NCBI GenBank assembly: GCA_016718205.1
Contig: JADKEB010000008.1
Coordinates: 1 to 64,000, forward strand
DNA: 64,000 nucleotides
Origin: Saprospiraceae bacterium
GTDB taxonomy: Bacteria; Bacteroidota; Bacteroidia; Chitinophagales; Saprospiraceae
Direction of reading: 5' to 3'
Each line of letters begins with the position of its first letter. Position 1 is the first letter of the stretch. The position numbers were made by a program, and so were the translations under genes. A model generated the notes under the pieces. It was not told the origin of the DNA. It made no database searches and saw only the letters and a program-made list of their open reading frames with translations. Below are positions 8,005-14,418 of the stretch, piece by piece.

Positions 8005-9300
8005 TTATGAAATGTTTATTCTTAAATGTTCTCCTATTTGCATCTTAAAAGCTGGATTTACATCATTTGCTGATGCATAAGTTGGCCAATTGCTCACTGC
8101 AGAAATAATATTTTCTACAATATATTTAGGATTATGGATACCTTGATCTTCTCCAACCTTTACTAAATCTTGTATTGAAAAGTCATCCCTTTTACCATTT
8201 ACAGACATCTGATGTTTGTTTGTCCATTGACCTGATGGTGAGTAGGTATAACAGAGATCATAGGCAGGTGCAAGTTTCCATGTTCCGTCTTTGTCCATTG
8301 TAAAAGAATGATTTTTGGTGTGGTCGTCATGATTTCTTGCAATGACATTAAATACCATCCTGCTATATTGCTGTTCAAAATCCGGGTAATCCAGTTTCAG
8401 CTTACGCATCACACTAAACAACTGTTCATATCCATATCGTTCATCTCTATCATAATGAGCTATACCACAGAGGGTTTGCATCATTATTTTTTCGCCATTG
8501 TCGGTGCGGTCAAAACGTCGAGTCATAAAATGCGCTTTTTCGCCATCTTCCAAAAGGCGTGATGGCATCATGTCTATGCCACAATCCAATGCCATCTGAT
8601 AATAGGTGTATTCTATCCTACCTATACCTAATGGATTGTCCTTGATAGCACCACCTTCTACCCCATCAAATTTAATAATCCAATATCCAAATCCCTCAGG
8701 AGCTTTCACCTGACCTGAGCGCACTTCCTTTGTTTTTGCATGGTATGCTATAATTGCTTTAGGTTTTGCACCTCCGGCGGAAGTGCCCACGCGAAGGATG
8801 TCTATGAGGGGATCTTTTTTATTATCCAAAGTAGTGCTAAAAGTAGATCGCTTATCCAAAATTTGTTGTGATAATGCCAATAATTCTTGAATATCTATAT
8901 CCGAAGATTCATTCAATAGCACATCATCATTAGCAGGCTCAAATTCCAGAGCGCCCATACCTCGCTTTCCAATATAACAAAGTCTATCTATTGGGGTAAT
9001 TTCTACGGTTTTACCTTTCATGAAAAACCACTCATCTATGACACTATTTCCATAATCATCTGGCAGAGCGTCTGCAATCAATCCCGGAAGTCCTTTAAAT
9101 GTTTTTGATTTAAGGTTTGAAAAAGAAAAAATACGTTCTCCTCTTCTTATATCTTCCAATGGCATCGTTAATGGAGCAATATTCCAGTTGGTCTTCGGAA
9201 AACTATCGTAAAATTCAAGTACTCCAATCTCCCGGATTTTGTCCCAAGCTATTGCAGCAACATTCTGTCCCCAAAGCTTTATATTTACAATAGTTTGCAC
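8005..9300 (-). CDS. hipA: HipA family serine/threonine kinase toxin
   Basis: The 431-aa protein has the full HipA layout: the N-terminal couple_hipA-type segment, GMGALEF at about 114-120, the glycine-rich P-loop VGTSAGGAKPKA at 171-182, the catalytic loop ARNHDDHTKNHSF at 321-333 and the metal-binding LAPAYDL at 343-349. HipA kinases of E. coli phosphorylate glutamyl-tRNA synthetase; targets vary among homologues and are unknown here. The start is GTG, directly abutting the TAA of hipB, which implies translational coupling. No frameshift: together with HicBA this is one of the intact modules of the region. Confidence 0.93.
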   Translation of the reverse strand: MQTIVNIKLWGQNVAAIAWDKIREIGVLEFYDSFPKTNWNIAPLTMPLEDIRRGERIFSFSNLKSKTFKGLPGLIADALPDDYGNSVIDEWFFMKGKTVEITPIDRLCYIGKRGMGALEFEPANDDVLLNESSDIDIQELLALSQQILDKRSTFSTTLDNKKDPLIDILRVGTSAGGAKPKAIIAYHAKTKEVRSGQVKAPEGFGYWIIKFDGVEGGAIKDNPLGIGRIEYTYYQMALDCGIDMMPSRLLEDGEKAHFMTRRFDRTDNGEKIMMQTLCGIAHYDRDERYGYEQLFSVMRKLKLDYPDFEQQYSRMVFNVIARNHDDHTKNHSFTMDKDGTWKLAPAYDLCYTYSPSGQWTNKHQMSVNGKRDDFSIQDLVKVGEDQGIHNPKYIVENIISAVSNWPTYASANDVNPAFKMQIGEHLRINIS

Positions 9301-9624
9301 TTATTTCATAGACTTTTTGACACGTTGTTTTTTTGCTCCTTGCTTTTGTAAAAGCTGAATCGGTGAAAAACTAACATCCGGTATGAGCATTTCAAGGTTC
9401 TCCGTCAATTTTAAGGCCCTTAGTGCAGGGAGTAAAACACGCATGGACACCCATTCTCCTTGTTCGATTTTTTGAATTGAATTTAAACTTACACCACTTT
9501 TTATAGCCAACTCTTTTTGTGTGTAATGCTTGCGGATCCGATAATCTTTAAATCGAAGAGCCAAAATATCTATAATCTGTTTGTCGGTCAATTCCTGCCA
9601 ATCCATATATGTACTTTTTCGCAA
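9301..9624 (-). CDS. hipB: HipB-like antitoxin, HTH_3/XRE
   Basis: A 107-aa protein with an XRE helix-turn-helix at about 28-60 (YTQKELAIKSGVSLNSIQKIEQGE) and a basic C-terminal tail (KQGAKKQRVKKSMK). As the first gene of the pair it should bind HipA and repress the operon. Its TAA is immediately followed by the GTG start of hipA. Upstream lies an AT-rich stretch with inverted repeats (9644-9669) that could be its operator. The alternative, a general XRE regulator, is unlikely given the neighbour. Confidence 0.9.
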   Translation of the reverse strand: MRKSTYMDWQELTDKQIIDILALRFKDYRIRKHYTQKELAIKSGVSLNSIQKIEQGEWVSMRVLLPALRALKLTENLEMLIPDVSFSPIQLLQKQGAKKQRVKKSMK

Positions 9625-9643
9625 AGGTAAATAATTTTATAAT

Positions 9644-9669
9644 ATAAAACCTTTATTTAGGTATTTTAT
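9644..9669. promoter_or_regulatory. Candidate HipB operator
   Basis: ATAAAACC at 9644-9651 and GGTATTTTAT at 9660-9669 form an imperfect inverted repeat 20-45 bp upstream of hipB, within very AT-rich DNA. Position and symmetry suit autoregulation, but the site is only an inference. Confidence 0.3.
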
Positions 9670-9759
9670 ATTACTAATACAGATTTAAAAACTCAATATA
9701 CAGCTTTTATATTTATATTACAATCTTGTTATTACACCAATTAAAATAATCCTAAGCCA

Positions 9760-9816
9760 TTACAATCTCCCATCCACCATTTCCTTTGGTAACACCGCCT
9801 TGACATCAAAGACAAC
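9760..9816 (-). pseudogene. Orphan 3' end of a TviB-like sugar dehydrogenase (tail scar 1)
   Basis: On the minus strand this reads VVFDVKAVLPKEMVDGRL followed by TAA. It matches the last 18 residues of the dehydrogenase at 14419-15702 (VVYDVKAVLPKDMVDGRL) with two changes. Nothing upstream belongs to that gene; the tail joins the truncated GxxExxY gene. A second such scar lies at 14159-14215. Confidence 0.85.
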
Positions 9817-10084
9817 CCAAAGGACTTTTAGCAATAGAAATATAATTTAAAGTGAGCGGAATAAAATCTTCATGAATAAATTCACATGCTTTTATCTCCA
9901 GAATTAATTTATCAAACACAACAAAGTCCGCATAAAATTTATGCTTTAAAACAGTGTCTTTGTATTTTACATTATACTCAACATCACGATTAAAAGGAAT
10001 TTTTTTAAGTTTAAATTCATATTCCATGGCATCTTTGTATACAACTTCTCTTAGCCCACGACCCAAAATTCTATGAATTTCCAT
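9806..10084 (-). pseudogene. GxxExxY family protein, truncated at both ends
   Basis: The 92 residues match the middle of the GxxExxY family: EIHRILGRGLREVVY (family G-x-x-E-x-x-Y, here G-x-x-E-V-V-Y), then KHKFYADFVVFDKLILEIKA, a PD-(D/E)XK-like core. Intact members start about ten residues earlier and end with a GLLINFG segment. Here the 5' side stops 7 bp from a half MITE (10092), and after SPLG the frame runs into the dehydrogenase tail scar. These proteins often sit between sugar genes in Bacteroidota loci; their function is not established. Confidence 0.7.
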
Positions 10085-10091
10085 ACAAATA

Positions 10092-10145
10092 GGGTGTATT
10101 TCATTTTTTTATTCCATTGTATTAAAATTCCTTTTGTCTCCCTTT
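10092..10145. mobile_element. Half MITE of the IS family
   Basis: Begins GGGTGTATTTCATTTTTTTA and follows the left half of the MITE at 13669 (same order of TTATTC, AAAATTC, TTTTGTC, CCCT blocks) for about 54 bp. No right end with GGGATACACCC is found within the next 120 bp, so only half remains. It sits just before the start of the GxxExxY remnant and may have removed its N-terminus. Confidence 0.65.
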
Positions 10146-10298
10146 AATTCTGTAATCATCATTTTAAATAGTTTGAATTCGACCCTTCTTTGCAGTTTAA
10201 AGAAGTTTCTAATTTCATCTGAGCGTTTCTTTGCATCTCCACCATCAACGTTTACAGCATTGCAATGCTTGTGGCAGGAAGCTGAATAATAATGAATC

Positions 10299-10450
10299 GT
10301 AGCGAAGACGCTACAACTAACGACAATACATCTACGCAAACGGGATGTTTTCACTCACTCAAGCTTAGCGAGGACGTTTTCTGCTTTTTACGCTGCTAAG
10401 ACAAACAACAGGACGTTTACAACGTTTTGCGCTGCTAGAGCTTATCGGGG
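10299..10450. repeat. Hairpin and variant copy I of the dispersed repeat
   Basis: GTAGCG-AAGA-CGCTAC at 10299-10314 is a perfect hairpin. From about 10341 a diverged hairpin repeat follows: hairpin 2 as CAAACG-GGA-TGTTTT, then CAAGCTTAGCGAGGACG with an enlarged hairpin 3, and a partial second AACAGGACGTTTA unit. No gene is supported between 10150 and 10548. Confidence 0.5.
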
Positions 10451-10548
10451 TAGCATATTGGCGCGGAGATGTCAGTTCGATAGTCTCATACTTAGCAACA
10501 ACCGGCTCCACAATCATTATGGGCTTTAAAACACAGTGTAATTACATA

Positions 10549-10674
10549 TTATGCCACTTCATATTCTACTTTCAATGGAGATAGGTTTGATTTGGATGCA
10601 TCAAGTACTTCGATGCCAATCAATTCCCCTGTTGATGCAAAATCAAGGATAACCCCATTTCTTTCATCTGTATG
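10549..10674 (-). pseudogene. DUF2283-like gene fragment
   Basis: The minus strand reads HTDERNGVILDFAS, then GELIGIEVLDASK and a stop after EYEVA. ILDFxxxGxLIGIEVLDAS is the C-terminal signature of DUF2283 proteins, short proteins of unknown function often near toxin-antitoxin genes. The N-terminal half is gone; the fragment is joined to the duplicated 5' end of mntA at about 10671. Confidence 0.65.
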
Positions 10675-10783
10675 ATTTGTTCTTGTTTATGTTGCATAAT
10701 TTGTTTCTATTTTCTTATAATGGAAAATCATGTCATGTCTCGATTTGTTCTTCGCAAGAAGCCAAACGGGACGTTTGTACTAA
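10671..10783. repeat. Duplicate of the mntA 5' end and upstream DNA
   Basis: This block matches 2826-2938 with a single visible mismatch over 113 bp. It covers the first nine codons of mntA (MQHKQEQII on the minus strand), the upstream gap, and hairpins 1 and 2 of the dispersed repeat. Near identity indicates a recent copy or gene conversion. Confidence 0.85.
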
Positions 10784-10905
10784 CCCAAGCTTAGCGAGGA
10801 CGCTAAGCTTATCTGGATTCGTTTTGTACAGTTGATTGAACCTCCACTATTCGGCATAAGCCGCAATGGTGGGGGTTCTTTTATTTTAAAAGAAAGTCTA
10901 TTCCT
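10739..10905 (+). repeat. Multi-hairpin dispersed repeat, copy C (most complete)
   Basis: All four hairpins are present: 1 at 10748-10760 (TTCTT-CGC-AAGAA), 2 at 10763-10777 (CAAACG-GGA-CGTTTG), 3 at 10787-10810 (AAGCTTAGCG-AGGA-CGCTAAGCTT, perfect), 4 at 10841-10875 (CCTCCACTATTCGGC-ATAA-GCCGCAATGGTGGGGG, imperfect), followed by a T-rich stretch. Confidence 0.8.
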
Positions 10906-11175
10906 TTACTATGTCTTCCTATGATTCCATCAAACTATAACTGCCCATTTATTTACTCACTTTTTCACCCTTCCATTTTAAGGGAAGGGCCGGGGATGGG
11001 TATAAACCCAAGCTAATTAACTTTCAATAAATTGCTTCCCCTCATTTACTCACATTTTTCACCCTTCCATTGTGGTTCCATTCTAGCAAACAAGTTACAT
11101 TGTGGCAATCAGAAGTGGGTGGATACTCCCCTTTGGGGTTGGGGGCCAACTGAGCCATCCCTACATATGGAATTA

Positions 11176-11295
11176 AAACGGGACGTTTGTACTAAGCCAA
11201 GCTTAGCGAGGACGCAAAGCTTATCCGCATTCGTTTTGTACTATTGATTGAACCTCCACTATTCGGCATAAGCCATAATGGTGGGGTTCTTAAGC
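11176..11295 (+). repeat. Multi-hairpin dispersed repeat, copy D
   Basis: Begins at hairpin 2 (AAACGGGACGTTTG), keeps hairpin 3 with a CGCAAAGCTT right arm and hairpin 4 with a GCCATAATGGTGGGG right arm. Hairpin 1 is missing. Upstream, at 11110-11155, a phrase also found near 3187-3240 occurs. Confidence 0.7.
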
Positions 11296-11314
11296 AATTC
11301 AGCAATTATGTTTT

Positions 11315-11524
11315 TTACAGATTTATAAATTCAGAATATGCTATTCCTGATTGTTTGCTTATGGATTTTAGAGTACCTATAGGTATTTGTTTTCGTGGAG
11401 CTGGCACGATGACGGTTTTTTCTTTATTTTTGTATTTTTGATGGCTGCCTTTTTGACTTTTAAACACAAAGCCATAATCTAATAAAACTGAAATAACTTT
11501 ATCGGATGAAGGAAGTTTTGTCAT
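11315..11524 (-). CDS. hicA: HicA-like mRNA interferase toxin
   Basis: A 69-aa YcfA/HicA-type protein with a double-stranded-RNA-binding-like fold. The GF-x-SQKGSHQKY motif includes the catalytic His28, followed by IVPAPRKQIPIGTLKSI and KQSGI. HicA toxins cleave mRNA; HicB binds and blocks them. The ATG overlaps the hicB stop by 4 bp (ATGA), so translation is coupled. Length and motif are complete, so the toxin is probably active. The order hicB-hicA is the less common one in the original systems but frequent in this phylum. Confidence 0.9.
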   Translation of the reverse strand: MTKLPSSDKVISVLLDYGFVFKSQKGSHQKYKNKEKTVIVPAPRKQIPIGTLKSISKQSGIAYSEFINL

Positions 11525-11736
11525 GATACCTTTATCTTCATCTCACCTATAATAGTTTCTGTGATGTTTTGCAAATCAAACCTTTCATTATTATCTTCAA
11601 AATATAAATCCAACGCTTCTTTCAAATTAGATTTAGCTTCATCAATCGTTTTACCAAAACTAGATACTTCAACATTTAAACATCTGGAGACATAAAACTT
11701 CCCTTCTTTTGTGATGATATACTTAAACGACTTCAT
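11521..11736 (-). CDS. hicB: HicB-like antitoxin
   Basis: A 71-aa HicB: KYIITKEGKFYVSRCLNVEVSSFGKTIDEAKSNL gives the partial RNase-H-like fold that binds HicA, then ALDLYFED. No clear DNA-binding domain follows, so it belongs to the short type. It is first in the pair, overlapping hicA by 4 bp. The adjacent upstream DNA (11737-11800) is AT-rich and would hold the promoter; I cannot point to a specific site. Confidence 0.88.
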   Translation of the reverse strand: MKSFKYIITKEGKFYVSRCLNVEVSSFGKTIDEAKSNLKEALDLYFEDNNERFDLQNITETIIGEMKIKVS

Positions 11737-11860
11737 TGTGTTGATTTTATTTTAAAAAAAATATATGGTATGATACAGTGACATTAAGGTAGAATGATTG
11801 CATTTCCGTAGACAAGCTTTAAACATTCAAAATTCAATCAACCTCCTTTGCACCTCAGCA

Positions 11861-12010
11861 GAAGCCAAACGGGACGTTCGTACTAAGCCAAGCTTATCGA
11901 GGACGCAAAGCTTATCCGCATTCGTTTTCTACTATTGAGCGAACCTCCATTATTCGGCATAAGCCATAATGCCTGGATCCCTTTTATTTTTAAAGAAAGT
12001 CTATTCCTTT
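11861..12010 (+). repeat. Multi-hairpin dispersed repeat, copy E
   Basis: Hairpin 2 (CAAACG-GGA-CGTTCG, one mispair), hairpin 3 with AAGCTTATCG in the left arm, and a decayed hairpin 4 ending GCCATAATGCCTGG. The same TTTATTTTTAAAGAAAGTC tail as copy C follows. Confidence 0.65.
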
Positions 12011-12189
12011 ACTATGACTTCCTATTATTCCTTTAAACAATGGCTTTTGGGTGCAATTAGTTGGGATGGGTATAAACCCAAGCTAATTAACTTTCAATAA
12101 ATTGCTTCCCCTCATTTCTCACATTTTTCACCCTTCCATTTTAAGGGAAGGGCTGGGGATGGGTAAAAAAAGCCATTATTGAAGCAAAG

Positions 12190-12290
12190 CCCCGTCTCTG
12201 ATCACTCAATCCTGTGATATGATAACGATCCTTTGTTTTTACACCTTCCAAACAAGTTTTGGAAACCCATTATCAAATCCCCCGTTTGTC
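12190..12290 (-). pseudogene. Scar of a third Rpn unit
   Basis: CTCTGATCACTCAATCCTGT (about 12197) matches Rpn codons near the ITGLSDQR motif. It is fused directly to the sequence that normally lies downstream of Rpn genes (GATATGATAACGATCC... TTGGAAACCCATTATCA). In intact copies these two parts lie more than 50 bp apart and in the opposite order, so this is a rearranged remnant. Confidence 0.5.
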
Positions 12291-12391
12291 AAAGTCTCAG
12301 TCTGTTTCAAGCCTGACAAGTCAGCTCGATACAGGGTAGATAAATCTGACTTTGACGGAACATCTTATGTTTTATAAACGGTTTGGAACGC

Positions 12392-12471
12392 TCGATTTGT
12401 TCTTGGCAATAACCCAAACGAGACGTTTGTACTAACCCAAGCTTAGCGAGGACGCTAAAGCTTATCGTAAG
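12392..12471 (+). repeat. Multi-hairpin dispersed repeat, copy F
   Basis: Hairpin 1 is decayed (TTCTTGGCAATAA), hairpin 2 is intact with an AGA loop, hairpin 3 is AAGCTTAGCG-AGGA-CGCTAAAGCTT with one bulge. Hairpin 4 is absent. Confidence 0.7.
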
Positions 12472-12672
12472 AAATCCCAATCAGAAGAGCCAAGAATAGC
12501 TATAAAAGCTACCTAAAACTTGCGTCGTCTTAGTTTCCTTAGTGAAAACCTTAGTGCTCTGTAACGCTAAAGCGTCACAAGAGTGATTAAATCTTAGCCT
12601 CACCCTTACAGCCTCTGATATGATAACGATCCTTTGTTTTTACATCTTCCAAATAAATTTGGAAGCCCATTA

Positions 12673-13590
12673 TCATAATCCCAAGCTTTTGATGATCTCC
12701 ATTACCCTCTGATCACTCAATCCTGTGATATTTGAGATCATCGGAATCTTTATGTCATTTTTGACACAATTTCTTATGACATCAATTGTTTTCTTTTCGA
12801 TGCCTTGTTCGATTCCTTTTCCTATTCCTTTTTCAATTAGACGATCGTATGTACTCATAATTTTATCTTTTAAATTTGGAGTTATGCCTTCTGAAATTTC
12901 TAAAATATAACTTTCGTCAACTTCTAAAACTTCCAAAACATAAACAATGATAGTGAAAAAAAAGTTCCTTTCCGTGGAGTCGGACAAGGTCGTTAATATC
13001 TTTTCTATTTCATTTTTAAGTAAGTTGGGATCAGAACTATGTCTTTGGACCATCAAGGCTGACCTTAAAAAAACATTGGTTAGCGATTCAAGACTATCAG
13101 AAGATAATCTGACCAAATCAATATAAACCATATCATATGATGGTAGAAATGCTTTTAATATCGGAGGGACATTCTTGAAATAATCATCCAATTGTCTTAA
13201 TTTCCACTTATTCTTTCCGTGGTAATAAACAACAGGTAGGATAATTCGCTTTGGTTCCTTGTTTTTATATTGAAGCTTATATCCATTGGCTAGATATCCT
13301 AACACTTGAAAAACAGTAGCATCATCACTTTTGCTTTTATGTTCGAGCAATACAGAGACATAACATTCTTCATTGATCTCATTGAGTTTAAATTTGAAGA
13401 TGGCATCTGAAAACAACTCGTTAAGATCTTCAGTGATATAACTTGTGCCTACATTTTCGAAAGTTTCAAAATCTATTAGGCCAATGACAGATGCAGGCAA
13501 AAACTTTTTTAAAAAATCAGTTGCGACGGACCTATCTTCCATCATTGCCTTAAAGAATTTGTCGTGTTTGTTGTTTACTCCTTTTTTCAA
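12673..13590 (-). CDS. Rpn family nuclease / PD-(D/E)XK transposase-like protein (PF04754), copy 2
   Basis: A 305-aa near-duplicate of the protein at 3661-4602, differing at scattered positions and lacking two GIEx tetrapeptides in the C-terminal repeat. The PD-(D/E)XK residues (Asp62, Glu83, Lys85) are kept. The two genes share at least 70 bp downstream (cccttacagcctctgat block at 12600 and 3592) and a remnant IS end upstream (13629-13648). Both copies are open, so selection or recent duplication is likely. Rpn proteins are known recombination-promoting nucleases; a role in the rearrangements around them is only a hypothesis. Confidence 0.85.
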   Translation of the reverse strand: MKKGVNNKHDKFFKAMMEDRSVATDFLKKFLPASVIGLIDFETFENVGTSYITEDLNELFSDAIFKFKLNEINEECYVSVLLEHKSKSDDATVFQVLGYLANGYKLQYKNKEPKRIILPVVYYHGKNKWKLRQLDDYFKNVPPILKAFLPSYDMVYIDLVRLSSDSLESLTNVFLRSALMVQRHSSDPNLLKNEIEKILTTLSDSTERNFFFTIIVYVLEVLEVDESYILEISEGITPNLKDKIMSTYDRLIEKGIGKGIEQGIEKKTIDVIRNCVKNDIKIPMISNITGLSDQRVMEIIKSLGL

Positions 13591-13668
13591 TGCTAAATTT
13601 TATGCTTATTAATTTCTCTAAAATTTATGGGCGTATCCATTTTGCACAGAAACCAATCTAAAATCATT

Positions 13669-13777
13669 GGGTGTATCCCATTTTTTTATTCAATCGTTAT
13701 AAAATTCTTTTTTGTCACCCTAAGGGATGGGGTAAAACAAAAGGAATTTTTATTAAAGTGCAATTTTGGGATACACC
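13669..13777. mobile_element. MITE of the IS family, 109 bp
   Basis: Bounded by GGGTGTATCCCATTTTT and GGGATACACC, the ends of the IS at 6178, with no coding sequence. The interior is an imperfect inverted repeat. Flanks AAATCATT (13661-13668) and AATTCATT (13778-13785) match at seven of eight positions, an aged 8-bp target duplication. It is about as long as, and inverted relative to, the MITE at 46583. Confidence 0.85.
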
Positions 13778-13828
13778 AATTCATTTTGTCTCAATTGTAG
13801 ATGCTTTAGATGTAAAATGTAAACCTTT

Positions 13829-13897
13829 TTTACATTTTCTCAAACGAGTCGTTTGTACTAACTCAAGCTTAGCGAGGACGCTGAAGCTTATCGGATG
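13829..13897 (+). repeat. Multi-hairpin dispersed repeat, copy G
   Basis: Hairpin 2 is CAAACG-AGT-CGTTTG and hairpin 3 AAGCTTAGCG-AGGA-CGCTGAAGCTT. Hairpin 1 is replaced by a TTACATTTTCTC segment that also precedes hairpin 2 in copy H (4651-4665). Confidence 0.7.
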
Positions 13898-14045
13898 CAA
13901 TCCCAATCAGGGACAGGCCTTAACTTTATAAACCTTCTACCTCCATTATATTACAGCAGACAAGTCTCAACAATTATACCTTTGTGCCTTTGCGCCTTAG
14001 TGGCATTCAACCTTAAATCTGCCTCCATTGGTCTCCAGCAGACAG

Positions 14046-14270
14046 GCCTTAGTTTACTACCATTCCTTCGGTGGCTGAGCGTATCCACCGCGGCGGAGAA
14101 ACCGAAGCCACATGATTAATCTTTCTCCATTACAGCAGACAGGCTTTAAACCTTCCCCCTACAGCCTACCATCCACCGTATCCTTTGGCAACACTGCCTT
14201 TACATCATAAACTATCTGCTCGTCGTAGCTTCCAAGCTACGATGCCATATATCAAGGCATCTTGCCTGCT
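14046..14270. repeat. GC-rich palindrome, dehydrogenase tail scar 2 and hairpins
   Basis: 14046-14113 is the second copy of the palindromic repeat at 7798. 14159-14215 on the minus strand reads IVYDVKAVLPKDTVDGRL then TAG, an orphan end of the TviB-like gene located only about 200 bp from the intact one. 14230-14247 is a perfect hairpin (CGTAGCTT-CC-AAGCTACG), followed by ATGCC/GGCAT. Confidence 0.75.
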
Positions 14271-14418
14271 TTCATAACCCATAGGAAATTTGTGAGTCTA
14301 TCAAAAATTTCATTAGACCGCGTACTGAATTAGGTATTATAAGTTAAAAAAGGCTATAAGCCTTGTGATATTGTATCTTAGCGATGACGCTAAGACAAAC
14401 GACTATTAAATATTTTTT

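Larger units (their letters stand above)
11737..12672. other. Gene-free spacer between hicBA and Rpn copy 2
   Basis: It holds hairpin repeat copies E (11861-12010) and F (12392-12471), the ACGCT-AA-AGCGT hairpin near 12567, a remnant of a third Rpn unit (12190-12290), and phrases shared with 2853-3660 and 10920-11060. No coding region is supported. Confidence 0.6.

Noticed and set aside
10109..10354. 81-aa minus-strand open frame
   Set aside because: It runs across the half MITE, a hairpin and repeat DNA; no domain or family resemblance.
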